Assembly (NCBI GenBank): GCA_002347405.1
Contig: DDXB01000029.1
Coordinates: 11,676 to 36,763, forward strand
Direction: 5' to 3'
Origin: Rhodocyclaceae bacterium UBA2271
GTDB lineage: Bacteria; Pseudomonadota; Gammaproteobacteria; Burkholderiales; Rhodocyclaceae
DNA: 25,088 bases
This document shows positions 9,759-20,146 of the stretch, piece by piece. The translations under genes were made by a program, and so were the position numbers. Each line of letters begins with the position of its first letter. Positions within the stretch are counted from its first letter, which is position 1. The notes beneath the pieces are model-generated. The model saw only the letters and a program-made list of their open reading frames with translations. It did not search any database and was not told the origin of the DNA.

Positions 9759-10008
9759 CGCGCTCATCTTTCGCGTAGTAGGTGTCCGGCCGCTTGAGGA
9801 TGAGCCCCAAACCCTTGGCAAAGACGATCATCAGCAGGCAGGCGACAAAGCCGTAGGCGGCGTGAAAGCCGAGCAACCCTTCGACTTCGAAGTGCGGATG
9901 CAGCTGAACAAGAAATTCGGCGGCCACCGTCAGCGCCAGCACGAACAGAAAGCCGCGCCACAACAGCTTGATGTTTTTCGGCTGGTCGAGCCAGTGTGCG
10001 TTTTTCAT
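9751..10008 (-). CDS. Small two-helix membrane protein of the Mrp-like cluster
   Basis: This 85-residue protein has two hydrophobic helices (about residues 19-35 and 48-70) linked by a short loop containing FEVEGLLGFHAAYGF. A charged C terminus, KRPDTYYAKDERDE, follows. Its ATG at 10008 overlaps the preceding antiporter stop by ATGA and its own end overlaps the next antiporter gene, so it is embedded in the operon. I know of no function. From context it is probably an accessory or assembly subunit of the antiporter complex. It is not one of the canonical Mrp A-G subunits. Confidence 0.8.
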   Translation of the reverse strand: MKNAHWLDQPKNIKLLWRGFLFVLALTVAAEFLVQLHPHFEVEGLLGFHAAYGFVACLLMIVFAKGLGLILKRPDTYYAKDERDE

Positions 10009-11465
10009 GGCGACTGCACCAGTTGTTGCGCCAGCGCCAGCGGCACGTCGGGGAAGAAGAACAGGGCCAGCGTGCCGGCGGCGGTGAACGTCAGCGCGAT
10101 GACGATGGCCAGGGGCGCCTCGCCATGCGGATGGGCGGCCGTTGCGGCGGACTCCGGCCGGAAGAAAGCGCGGTAGAGGATGGGCAGAAAATAACCGGCG
10201 TTCAGCAATGTGCTGATGAAGATCACCGCCAGCGCGAACCACTGCGCTTGGGCAAACGCGCCGGAAACGATGTACCACTTGCTGACGAAGCCGGCGGCCG
10301 GCGGCAGGCCGATCATCGACAGCGCACCGATGCCGAAGGCGGTCATGGTCCACGGCATGCGGCGGCCGATGCCGTCGAGCTGGCTGACTTCGGTCTTGTG
10401 CGCCGCCGTGTAAATGGCGCCGGCGGCGAAGAACAGCGTGATCTTGCCGAAGGCATGGGCGGCAATATGCAGCGCCGCGCCGACTAGCGACAGCGGGGCG
10501 AGAATGGCGGCGGCCAGGATGACGTAGGACAGCTGGCTGACGGTGGAATAGGCGAGGCGGCGCTTGAGATTGTCGGCGTTGAGCGCGACCACCGAAGCCG
10601 CGACGATGCTGAAGCCGGCGATGCCGATCAGCCAGTCGGTGGCGCCGGCGAGCGTGTCCAGCCCAAACACATAGACGACGACTTTCACCACCGAGAATAC
10701 GCCGGCCTTGACCACCGCGACGGCATGGAGCAGCGCGGAAACCGGCGTCGGCGCGACCATCGCGGCGGGCAGCCAGCGGTGGAAAGGCATCAGCGCGGCC
10801 TTGCCGATGCCGAACATGAACAGCGCCAGGAGCACCATCACCGCGCCGGGGTCCATGCCGGCGGGGAGGATACCGCCGGGGCGAAAGTCGGTGGTGCCGG
10901 TCACGTGCCATGTGTAAATGACGGCGGGCAGCAGGAACAGCACCGAGGTGCCCATCAGGATACCCAGATAGGTGCGCCCGCCGGCCCGCGCCTTGTCGGT
11001 GCCGGCGTGGGTGACGAGCGGGTAGGTGAGCAGCGTCAGCGCTTCGTAGAACACGAACAGCGTCAGCAGGTTGCCCGCGAAGGCGATGGCGAGCGCGGCG
11101 GCGATGGACAGGGCGAAGCAGACGTAGAAACGCGTCTGGTGCTTTTCTTGGTTGCCGCGCATGTAGCCGATGGAATACACCGAATTGACGATCCACAGGC
11201 CGCTGGCGATCAACGCGAACAGCATGCCGAGCGGCTCGACGCGGAAGGCGATGGGCAGGCCGGGCAGCGGTTCGAGCAGGACGAGTTCGGGGCGGACGCC
11301 TGCGAGTACCGGGTCGAGCAGTTGCACGACACAGGCGAACAGGGCAACGGCGGTGGCGAGTGTGATGGCTTCGCGCAGATTGGGTGCGCGATTGGCGAGG
11401 GCGATGCCGCTGGCACCCAGCAGGGGCAGGACCAGCGCGGCGAGAATGAAGTGTTCCGCGCTCAT
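10005..11465 (-). CDS. NuoL/M-like antiporter subunit (MrpA N-terminal/MrpD-type)
   Basis: This 486-residue polytopic protein has the complete proton-transporter core: SIGYMRG (98-104), FVFYEAL with Glu141, GIGKAALMPFHRWLP with Lys222 and His229, VVKAGVF with Lys253, and HAFGKITLF further on. These residues form the charged axis of NuoL/M/N and MrpA/D subunits. ATG at 11465 overlaps the mrpD stop by four bases; the longer open frame upstream is a shadow of mrpD. It is likely the functional equivalent of the N-terminal part of MrpA, whose C-terminal part is encoded separately at 13780-14286. Assignment as A-like or D-like is uncertain by eye. Confidence 0.88.
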   Translation of the reverse strand: MSAEHFILAALVLPLLGASGIALANRAPNLREAITLATAVALFACVVQLLDPVLAGVRPELVLLEPLPGLPIAFRVEPLGMLFALIASGLWIVNSVYSIGYMRGNQEKHQTRFYVCFALSIAAALAIAFAGNLLTLFVFYEALTLLTYPLVTHAGTDKARAGGRTYLGILMGTSVLFLLPAVIYTWHVTGTTDFRPGGILPAGMDPGAVMVLLALFMFGIGKAALMPFHRWLPAAMVAPTPVSALLHAVAVVKAGVFSVVKVVVYVFGLDTLAGATDWLIGIAGFSIVAASVVALNADNLKRRLAYSTVSQLSYVILAAAILAPLSLVGAALHIAAHAFGKITLFFAAGAIYTAAHKTEVSQLDGIGRRMPWTMTAFGIGALSMIGLPPAAGFVSKWYIVSGAFAQAQWFALAVIFISTLLNAGYFLPILYRAFFRPESAATAAHPHGEAPLAIVIALTFTAAGTLALFFFPDVPLALAQQLVQSP

Positions 11466-12973
11466 CGTCCGATCTTCACCAGTTCCTGCGCGGCGTCCAT
11501 CGCGGTGCCGACGGTGAAGGAGGTATCGAGGCCGAACCAGAGTGTCGCGATTACCAACAGCCAGGCGGGGATCAGCATGGAAAGCGGCGCTTCGTTCTTC
11601 TGGCTGCCCGCCGGCGCGGCATGGAAGTAGGCGACCTCGACGAAGCGCCAGACGTAGGCGACGGCCAGCAACGAACTCAGCACGATTGCGCCCACCAGCC
11701 ACCATTGACCCCGCTCCATTGCCGCGAGGATCAGATACCACTTGGTAACAAAGCCGGCGGTACCGGGCACGCCGATCAGACTCAGTCCGGCAAGGACGAT
11801 ACCGAAGCAGGTGAGCGGCATGCGCTTGGCCAGTCCGGCCAGTCGATCAAAAGTCGGCGCTGGCGGGACGGCGTCACGCGTTGTCATGCTGGCGACGATG
11901 CCGCCGATCAGCAGAAAGATCGCGCCCTTGGCGATGCCGTGGTTGAACAGATGCACGATGGATGCCGTCAGCCCATTCACCGAATCGAAGGATAGCCCGA
12001 GCGTGATGTAACCGATCTGGCCGACGCTGGAATAGGCGAACAGGCGCTTGAGGTTGTTCTTGAAAATCGCAACGAAACTGGCGCCGAACATCGCCATCAG
12101 CGACAGCCAGAGCATGATCTGCGGCAGTGGCAATTTCTGGAACACCAGGCTTTCGCCGAACACCGTGTAATAGAAGCGGATCAGCACATACACCGAGACC
12201 TTGGTGGCGGTGGCGGCGAGAAAGGCGGTGACGGCCGAGGGCGCGTAAGTGTAGGCGTTGGGCAGCCACTGGTGCAGCGGAAACAGCGCCAGCTTGAGCG
12301 AGATGCCGACGGTGAGGAAGGCCAGCGCGACGAGCACGGGGCGGTAGCTCTCGACCTCGCGCAGGCGAATCGCCATGTCGGCAAGATTGAGCGTACCGGT
12401 CAGCAGATAAAGGAAGCCGATGCCGATGACGATGAAGGTGGCGCCGATGCTGCCCATGATCAGGTACTGGAAGGCGGCGGTGAGCGCGCGGCGGTCGCGG
12501 CCCAGGGCGATCAGCACATAGGACGAGAGCGACGAGATTTCGAGGAAGACGAAAATGTTGAAGGCATCACCGGTGATGGTGATGCCCAGGAGGCCGGTGA
12601 GACAAAGCGCGAACATCGAGTAGTAGAGATAGTGCAGTTCGCGCGGAATCTCGCGCAGGACGCTGACGCGGCTGTAGGGCAGCACCACGGCCGCCATGCC
12701 CGAAACGAGCAACAGGACGAAGCTGGTCAGACGATCGACGCGGTACTCGATGCCCCAGGGGGGTGGCCAGCTGCCGATGTGATAGGAGATCACGCCACCG
12801 GCATCCAGTTGGCCAAGCTGCAGCCAGAGTCCGATCGCGGTGGCAAAGGCGGCCCAGGCCGCCGCGGTCACCACGGCGAAGGCGACCCCGCCGTGACGCA
12901 ACAGCACGACCAGCGGCGCCGCCAGCAAGGGGACCACCACTTGCAGGGCGGGCAGATGCGCGGCGATGCTCAT
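11462..12973 (-). CDS. mrpD: Monovalent cation/proton antiporter subunit D
   Basis: This 503-residue polytopic protein carries FVFLEISSLSSYVL (Glu145), GISLKLALFPLHQWLPNAYTYAPS (Lys227, His234) and ATKVSVYVL (Lys258), the hallmark charged helices of MrpD/NuoN-type subunits. Its ATG at 12973 overlaps the mrpC stop (ATGA), as expected for the conserved C-D gene order. A 25-bp repeat copy encodes AVPPAPTF near residues 368-376. It lies in the loop before LAGLAKRMPLT, where relatives are shorter as I remember them, so it looks like a small insertion. The protein acts in the cytoplasmic membrane exchanging cations for protons. Confidence 0.92.
   Translation of the reverse strand: MSIAAHLPALQVVVPLLAAPLVVLLRHGGVAFAVVTAAAWAAFATAIGLWLQLGQLDAGGVISYHIGSWPPPWGIEYRVDRLTSFVLLLVSGMAAVVLPYSRVSVLREIPRELHYLYYSMFALCLTGLLGITITGDAFNIFVFLEISSLSSYVLIALGRDRRALTAAFQYLIMGSIGATFIVIGIGFLYLLTGTLNLADMAIRLREVESYRPVLVALAFLTVGISLKLALFPLHQWLPNAYTYAPSAVTAFLAATATKVSVYVLIRFYYTVFGESLVFQKLPLPQIMLWLSLMAMFGASFVAIFKNNLKRLFAYSSVGQIGYITLGLSFDSVNGLTASIVHLFNHGIAKGAIFLLIGGIVASMTTRDAVPPAPTFDRLAGLAKRMPLTCFGIVLAGLSLIGVPGTAGFVTKWYLILAAMERGQWWLVGAIVLSSLLAVAYVWRFVEVAYFHAAPAGSQKNEAPLSMLIPAWLLVIATLWFGLDTSFTVGTAMDAAQELVKIGR
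11849..11873 (+). repeat. 25-bp coding repeat, copy in mrpD
   Basis: This is the reference form, starting AAAAGTCGGCGCTG and ending GGGACGGCG, on the plus strand inside the minus-strand mrpD gene. It encodes AVPPAPTF in an inter-helix loop. Confidence 0.8.
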
Positions 12974-13341
12974 GCGCGCATTTCTTCCGCGTCCTCGATG
13001 GCATTATCCCGCGCAAGAATTTCGTCTTCTTCGATGCTGCCGTAAGCCTCGCGGATGCGCACCGCCAGCGCCAGCCCGAGTGCCAGCGTGGCAACGCCGA
13101 CGACGATGGCGGTGAGGATCAGCACATGCGGCAGTGGATTGGAGTAAATGCCGTATTCCGGCGCAATGATCGGCGCGGTGCCGCCAATCAATTTGCCCGG
13201 CGCGATGTAGAGCAGATACACCGAGGTCTGGAAGATCGAGAGCCCGATCATTTTCCTGATCAGGTTGCCGTGCGCCATGATGATGAAGAGGCCGGCGACC
13301 ATGAGGAAAACTGTAACGATGTAGCTGAAATGCTCGAGCAC
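12970..13341 (-). CDS. mrpC: Cation/proton antiporter subunit C (NuoK-like)
   Basis: This 123-residue three-helix membrane protein has the NuoK/MrpC signature: GLFIIMAHGNLIRKMIGLSIFQTSVYLLYI, then PLPHVLILTAIVVGVATLALGLAL. A long acidic C-terminal tail follows (GSIEEDEILARDNAIEDAEE). The start is GTG at 13341, supported by GGAGG seven bases upstream. It lies 2 bases after the mrpB stop and overlaps mrpD by ATGA. In Mrp and complex I this subunit forms part of the lateral proton path next to the D-type subunit. Confidence 0.92.
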   Translation of the reverse strand: MLEHFSYIVTVFLMVAGLFIIMAHGNLIRKMIGLSIFQTSVYLLYIAPGKLIGGTAPIIAPEYGIYSNPLPHVLILTAIVVGVATLALGLALAVRIREAYGSIEEDEILARDNAIEDAEEMRA

Positions 13342-13343
13342 GG

Positions 13344-13790
13344 CTAATCCTCCGGATCTTCGTGCGCATTGCCCGCGACACTCCGCGAGGCGAACATGTA
13401 GAAGATTTTCAGCATCACGCCGGAAACGGTGGTGGCCACGCCGACCTCGACCCAGAAGATACCGCGGTGTTGGCCGATCACCGGGTTCTTGTCGAGCACG
13501 AAATAGTCGAGATAATTGCCGCCCAGCAACATGCCGGCGACGCCGACACCCGCGTAAATCAGTACGCCGCTGGCCAACATGGTTTCAACCAGCCGATCGG
13601 GAACCGCCTGGCGGGCGCGCTCGAGGCCGAAGATCAACGCATAAAAAACAATGCCGGTGGCGAAGATCACGCCGGCCTGGAACCCGCCGCCCGGGCCGAA
13701 GTCGCCATGAAATTGCACGTAGAGCGCAAACAGCAGGATGAAGGGGATCAGCAGCTTGCCGACCACCCGGAGCACGAGATTATTTTCCAT
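13344..13790 (-). CDS. mrpB: Cation/proton antiporter subunit B (MnhB domain)
   Basis: This 148-residue four-helix membrane protein shows the MnhB signature FHGDFGPGGGFQAGVIFATG near residues 30-49. A GNYLDYFVLDKN segment and GIFWVEVGVATTVSGVMLKIFY follow. ATG at 13790 gives MENNLVLRVVGKLLIPF, matching family N termini, with a G-rich ribosome binding site. It overlaps the MbhD-MbhE gene by 11 bases. It is a standard membrane subunit of Mrp/Mnh antiporters. Confidence 0.92.
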   Translation of the reverse strand: MENNLVLRVVGKLLIPFILLFALYVQFHGDFGPGGGFQAGVIFATGIVFYALIFGLERARQAVPDRLVETMLASGVLIYAGVGVAGMLLGGNYLDYFVLDKNPVIGQHRGIFWVEVGVATTVSGVMLKIFYMFASRSVAGNAHEDPED

Positions 13791-14286
13791 CCGCGCCCCG
13801 TCCGGACTTCCGGCGGCGCAGCAGGGCAATGATGCCCGCTCCGGCGGTAAACACTACCGTGGTTTCCCCCAGGGTGTCATAGCCGCGGAAGCTTGCCAGT
13901 ACCGCCGTCACGACGTTGGGGACATCGACCTCGTTTTCCATGTAACGCGGCACGACATGCTGATGGATGGGTGCCTGCGGGTCAGCGAAGTCGGGCAGAT
14001 CCATGGCACCGTAGGCCAGCAGCAAGCCGGTCGAAACCGCAACGGCCAGCGGTAGCCAGGGCCGGTGCGCGGGTTTCGCCTCTTCGCTCTTGCACAGGCG
14101 GAGCGCGCCGAGCAGCAAAACCGTGGACACCCCCGCGCCGACGGCCGCCTCGGTCATCGCGACGTCGACTGCGTCGAGAGCCACCAGCACCGTGGCCATG
14201 AGAAAACTGTAGGCGCCGGACAGCACGATCACGCCAAACAGGTTGCGCGTACGGATCAGGGCCAGCACGATAAGCACCATGAACAC
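13780..14286 (-). CDS. DUF4040 subunit: stand-alone MrpA C-terminal part (MbhD + MbhE)
   Basis: About 168 residues. The first part (RTRNLFGVIVLSGAYSFL, LDAVDVAMTEAAVGAGVSTVLLLGAL) is the MbhD/DUF4040 domain. The second (NVVTAVLASFRGYDTLGETTVV) is the MbhE-like end of MrpA. In typical Mrp operons these are fused to the large MrpA; here they form a separate gene. The start is a puzzle. A strong GGAGG at the mrpG 3' end is followed by ATC ATC GAA with no ATG, GTG or TTG in frame until GTG at 14286 and ATG at 14280. The homologous reading seems to begin at the ATC codons around 14316-14319. I give GTG 14286 as a conservative start. Confidence 0.82.
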   Translation of the reverse strand: MFMVLIVLALIRTRNLFGVIVLSGAYSFLMATVLVALDAVDVAMTEAAVGAGVSTVLLLGALRLCKSEEAKPAHRPWLPLAVAVSTGLLLAYGAMDLPDFADPQAPIHQHVVPRYMENEVDVPNVVTAVLASFRGYDTLGETTVVFTAGAGIIALLRRRKSGRGADGK

Positions 14287-14303
14287 CAGCAGCGTGTTGA
14301 TGA

Positions 14304-14636
14304 TTATGGTTTCGATGATGCCTCCGGCGGCGCAAGTTTCGGCTTGAGGCCATGCAGCAGTGCCGAGCGGGCGAGGGCATGGCTGGCCGTGGGGCTGGTG
14401 AAAAATATCAGCAGACCGACCATCAGCAGCTTGGCGCCAACCAGCGAGAAGCCGGCCTGGAACAGCAGGCCAAGCAACACCAGCCCGGCGCCGATGGTAT
14501 CGGTGACGCTGGCGGCGTGCATGCGGGTGTAAAAGTCCGGCATGCGCAGCAGGCCGATGCCACCGACCAGGCAAAAACCGCCACCCGCCAGCAGGCAGGT
14601 CCAGCTCGCCAGGTCGCGCAATAAATCGAGGCTCAT
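14304..14636 (-). CDS. mrpG: Cation/proton antiporter subunit G
   Basis: This 110-residue, three-helix membrane protein contains the MnhG/PhaG signature GLLRMPDFYTRMHAASVTDTIGAGLVLLGL. It is followed by LLIFFTSPTASHALARSAL, where the helix end and the conserved T-P-T-A-x-H-x-L-A pattern are intact. ATG at 14636 overlaps the mrpF stop by ATGA. It is a standard small subunit of Mrp/Mnh antiporters. It overlaps the non-canonical 5' end of the following DUF4040 gene. Confidence 0.93.
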   Translation of the reverse strand: MSLDLLRDLASWTCLLAGGGFCLVGGIGLLRMPDFYTRMHAASVTDTIGAGLVLLGLLFQAGFSLVGAKLLMVGLLIFFTSPTASHALARSALLHGLKPKLAPPEASSKP

Positions 14637-14902
14637 TTGTCCGCCTCCGCCGACCGGTCATGGCGAAAAAACTTCAGCACCGCCACCATGCCGATCACGT
14701 TCAGCAGGCCATAGACCAAGGCCAGATCGAGAAACTCCGGCCGGCCGCCGAGGAAGCCCAGGGTTGCCAGCAGCAGCATCGTGCAGGTGCCGATCGTGTT
14801 AGCGGCCTGCAACCGGTCAAAAACAGTCGGGCCAAGCGCGGCTCGCGCCAGGGCCAATGCGGTAGTCACCAGCAGGGCGACGGCGACCGCCGAGAACATC
14901 AT
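14633..14902 (-). CDS. mrpF: Cation/proton antiporter subunit F
   Basis: This 89-residue three-helix protein has the MnhF pattern: a first helix, then LGPTVFDRLQAANTIGT and a final helix ending in VLKFFRHDR. ATG at 14902 is preferred because it overlaps the mrpE stop by ATGA and has GGAG eight bases upstream. ATG at 14920 would add MAGASP and ATG at 14899 would drop one residue. It sits in the conserved E-F-G order. Confidence 0.9.
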   Translation of the reverse strand: MMFSAVAVALLVTTALALARAALGPTVFDRLQAANTIGTCTMLLLATLGFLGGRPEFLDLALVYGLLNVIGMVAVLKFFRHDRSAEADK

Positions 14903-15393
14903 CGGACTGGCTCCGGCCACTTTTCGAGGGCGCTCACCCGCTTATCCATTTCACCGCCGCGCTGCACCCCGGCCGCGCCTTCGCGCGTCAGGGCATGCAC
15001 CAGGAACTCCTCGCGGCCAACTTTCACGGAGATCGTGCCCGGCGTCAGCGTAATCGAGTTGGCATGAATGACCAGGCCAACATCCGTCGTCTGTGACGGT
15101 CGCAGCCGCACCAGCGTCGGACTGATCGGCAATTTTGGATCCAGCACGATACGGCTCACCTGCCAGGCAGAGACGACAATCTCTTTCAGCAACCATGGCC
15201 AATAAGACAGCAGGGCGGGCCAGAGCAGACGAATCGGGTGGCCTTCATGATCGACGATATCGATCCTGCGGGCGAACCAGACCACGAGCAATGCACTGCC
15301 AAGCCCTGCGGACAATAAAAACGGCGCCGGCATGCCGGACAGCAGCAACCAGCACAGGAAAAGGCACAGGAAAAGGCTAAAACTGCGCAACAT
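14899..15393 (-). CDS. mrpE: Cation/proton antiporter subunit E
   Basis: This 164-residue MnhE-family protein has two N-terminal hydrophobic helices (about residues 3-38), the WPWLLKEIVVSAWQV segment, then the soluble domain with NSITLTPGTISVKVG and FLVHALT. ATG at 15393 is chosen because MLRSFSLFLCLFLCW starts the first helix; ATG at 15426 is an alternative. It is the first gene of the antiporter operon. The 299 bases up to the next divergent gene must hold its promoter. AT-rich TAATAT/TATATT stretches lie at 15441-15455 but no good -35 partner is evident. Confidence 0.92.
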   Translation of the reverse strand: MLRSFSLFLCLFLCWLLLSGMPAPFLLSAGLGSALLVVWFARRIDIVDHEGHPIRLLWPALLSYWPWLLKEIVVSAWQVSRIVLDPKLPISPTLVRLRPSQTTDVGLVIHANSITLTPGTISVKVGREEFLVHALTREGAAGVQRGGEMDKRVSALEKWPEPVR

Positions 15394-15692
15394 GCTGAGT
15401 TTTCGCGTCGCGATGTGGGGGATCATTGAGGCTGCAAGGGAATATAAGGATATTACCATTGAGATGCCGATCAACAGGCACCTACGCCATCCGGGTAGGA
15501 GTTCCCGGCTGCCACGACGGCTTGTCCGTCCGCAAAGCGTTGCATAAAGACCACAATACCCGGATAAACGGGCAAGCTCAATCAATGTTATGCTGCAGCG
15601 CACAAATAACCCGTATAATATATCCTAAGTCAAATGAACCACATGTTATGAGTCGCCTCACGAGGGTTTCTTGTAACGGGAAGGAACCGATC
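15394..15692. other. Divergent intergenic region between mrpE and the small unknown gene
   Basis: There are 299 bases without a credible gene. The AT content is higher than the surroundings, with AT-rich stretches on the mrpE side (15441-15455). A perfect TATAAT lies at 15614-15619 on the other side, and a small CCCG/CGGG inverted repeat at about 15559-15572. It probably contains promoters in both directions. No mosaic repeat is present, which fits the pattern that repeats sit at 3' ends. Confidence 0.5.
15614..15619 (+). promoter_or_regulatory. Candidate -10 box upstream of the small unknown gene
   Basis: A perfect TATAAT stands 74 bases before the ATG at 15693. No convincing TTGACA-like -35 lies 16-18 bases upstream; TTATGC at 15588-15593 is 20 bases away. 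It is supported mainly by the match in an otherwise GC-rich genome. Confidence 0.4.
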
Positions 15693-16031
15693 ATGAAATC
15701 GAATAATTGCAGCCCGAAACTTCTGCCCTGGCTGGCCAACAAGGCCGGCATTTCCCTGCAGCGCGGCGAAGCACTCTGGCTTGACGCCCAGCGCCATGCC
15801 GCGCTGGTCACCGGTGCGACGGAAACGCCAGCCTATTGGGAAGCCGCGATGGATCGCCTGTTTGAACTGGTAGCTGCGGAATGCCTGCAGGCGGATGCCG
15901 ATTCCTTCGGCTGGCGCCGCTGGACGCGCTTCAACCAGAACATCTGGCAAGCTCCGGTAGCCGTATTCGACGCCTTCGCGCTGAGCAATGCGCGCGGCTG
16001 GAACACACTGCGACCAACGCAACTCGGCTGA
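15693..16031 (+). CDS. Small conserved-looking protein of unknown function
   Basis: This 112-residue soluble protein starts MKSNNCSPKLLPWLANKAG and is rich in Trp and Ala. It has an amphipathic middle (AYWEAAMDRLFELVAAECLQ) and a SFGWRRWTRFNQNIWQAPV segment. ATG at 15693 has a good AAGGA ribosome binding site eight bases upstream, and a TATAAT lies further upstream, so it is very likely a real gene. No enzyme motif, signal peptide or membrane helix is visible. It stands alone between the antiporter operon and leuS. I do not recognise the family. Confidence 0.75.
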   Translation: MKSNNCSPKLLPWLANKAGISLQRGEALWLDAQRHAALVTGATETPAYWEAAMDRLFELVAAECLQADADSFGWRRWTRFNQNIWQAPVAVFDAFALSNARGWNTLRPTQLG

Positions 16032-16076
16032 CCGTCTCTAGCCCGTACCCAGGGCGCCGCCGGGAGGGTGGGCGCG

Positions 16077-16082
16077 TATAAT
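16077..16082 (+). promoter_or_regulatory. Candidate -10 box of the leuS operon
   Basis: A perfect TATAAT lies 43 bases before the leuS ATG, in a GC-rich stretch. No clear -35 is present at 16-18 bases. A short gap of 93 bases after the preceding gene makes this the natural place for the operon promoter. Confidence 0.45.
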
Positions 16083-16124
16083 TCGTCGTTTTCGAAACGC
16101 GCGAACGCCCACCTACTCCCGGTC

Positions 16125-18743
<2,619 letters not shown>

Positions 18744-18757
18744 TCGAAGGGTATTCA

Positions 18758-19252
18758 ATGCGCCGCCTGCTCATCCTCTTGCTGTCGTTAAGCCTTGCGG
18801 CCTGCGGCTTCCAGTTGCGCGGCAGTTACAGCCTGCCTTGGGACACGCTTTATCTCGGCATGCCCGAAAACAGCGAGATGTATGCCCAGATCAAGCGCAG
18901 CGTCGAAGCTTCGACGCAAACCCGCATCATTACCGATCCCAAGGAGGCGCAGGCCTCCTTCGTCATCCTGCGCAACGAACAGGCAAAGAACATCCTGTCC
19001 CTTTCCGGTGCAGGCCTCGTACGCGAATTCCAGCTGACGCAAACCTTCGTCTATCGCATTCAGGATGCCAGCGGCAAGGAACTGATACCGCCCGCCCAGA
19101 TCATCCTGCAGCGCGAAATGAACTTCGACGACAGGCGGATTTTTGCCTCGGAAGCGGAAGAAATCAGCATCCGCCGCGACATGCAGCATGATCTGGTGCA
19201 ACAGATATTGCGCCGGCTTTCGTCCGGCAATCGTACTGCAACAAAAAGCTGA
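18758..19252 (+). CDS. lptE: LPS-assembly lipoprotein LptE
   Basis: This 164-residue outer-membrane lipoprotein has a short hydrophobic signal with lipobox LAAC (Cys16), followed directly by GFQLRGSY, the typical LptE start. LptE plugs the LptD barrel and helps insert lipopolysaccharide in the outer membrane, so the host is diderm. ATG at 18758 has AAGG six to seven bases upstream and follows leuS by 14 bases. The leuS-lptE-holA order is widely conserved in proteobacteria. Confidence 0.93.
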   Translation: MRRLLILLLSLSLAACGFQLRGSYSLPWDTLYLGMPENSEMYAQIKRSVEASTQTRIITDPKEAQASFVILRNEQAKNILSLSGAGLVREFQLTQTFVYRIQDASGKELIPPAQIILQREMNFDDRRIFASEAEEISIRRDMQHDLVQQILRRLSSGNRTATKS

Positions 19253-19258
19253 CCTGCC

Positions 19259-20146
19259 GTGCAACTGCGCCCGGAACAGCTCGCCGCCCACCTCAAAAAA
19301 CCGCTCGCACCGCTGTACGTCCTGCACGGTGACGATCCGCTGCTGACCGTCGAAGCCGGCGACGCCCTGCGCGCCACTGCGCGCCAACAAGGCTTCGACG
19401 AACGCAATGTCCTGGTCGTCACCCCCACTTTTCGCTGGGAAGAACTGTTCCACGCTGCCGGCAACCTGTCGCTGTTCGGCGGCCGCACGCTGGTTGATCT
19501 GCGCATTCCCACCGGCAAGCCCGGCCGCGAAGGCGGCGAGGCACTCACCCGTTACTGCAAAGCCCCGCCCGCGGACGTATTGACCCTGATCACCCTGCCC
19601 GAGATGGACTGGCGGGCGAAGAAAGCCGCCTGGTTTACGGCGCTGACCCATGCCGGCACCACCATCGAGTGCCGTGCGCCAGCGCTGGAACAACTGCCGC
19701 ACTGGATTGCAAATCGGCTAAACAGCCAACAGCAATCGGCCCCGCCGGACGCACTGGAATTCATCGCGCTGCACGTCGAGGGCAATCTGCTCGCCGCACA
19801 TCAGGAAATCCAGAAACTCGGCCTGTTGCATCCGCCCGGCGCGCTGACGCTGGCACAGGTTTCCGCCGCCGTGCTGAACGTCGCGCGCTACGACATTGAC
19901 GACCTGCGCACCGCCCTGCAGGCAAAGGACACCGTGCGTTGCGCCCGCACCCTCGAAGGGCTGCGCGCCGAGGATGCGCCCCTGCCGCTGGTGTTGTGGG
20001 CCCTCACCATGGAGGCGCGCACGCGCGCCTTGCGTCCTGCCCTCTTGCATGCGGCGCGGATTGATCGCATCATCAAGGGGCTTGCCAGCGGCGATCGCTG
20101 GGACGAATGCCTGCAACTCGCCTTGCGCCTGACCAGGACCACATGA
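19259..20146 (+). CDS. holA: DNA polymerase III subunit delta
   Basis: This 295-residue clamp-loader subunit opens the beta sliding clamp. MQLRPEQLAAHLKKPLAPLYVLHGDDPLL is the standard HolA opening, with the beta-binding stretch soon after. Later LPEMDWRAKKAAWF and the C-terminal collar domain (VARYDIDDLRTALQAKD) are recognisable. It is shorter than the E. coli protein. The start is GTG at 19259, six bases after lptE. Its stop overlaps the proA start by ATGA. Confidence 0.93.
   Translation: MQLRPEQLAAHLKKPLAPLYVLHGDDPLLTVEAGDALRATARQQGFDERNVLVVTPTFRWEELFHAAGNLSLFGGRTLVDLRIPTGKPGREGGEALTRYCKAPPADVLTLITLPEMDWRAKKAAWFTALTHAGTTIECRAPALEQLPHWIANRLNSQQQSAPPDALEFIALHVEGNLLAAHQEIQKLGLLHPPGALTLAQVSAAVLNVARYDIDDLRTALQAKDTVRCARTLEGLRAEDAPLPLVLWALTMEARTRALRPALLHAARIDRIIKGLASGDRWDECLQLALRLTRTT

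Noticed and set aside
7770..9797. 675-residue plus-strand open frame opposite the third antiporter gene and uvrD
   Set aside because: It is antisense to two clear genes, with low-complexity Arg/Gln/Gly/His-rich composition typical of shadow frames in GC-rich DNA.
14287..14661. N-terminal extension of the DUF4040 gene to 293 residues
   Set aside because: The extension is the out-of-frame shadow of mrpG, Arg- and His-rich, with no membrane helices.
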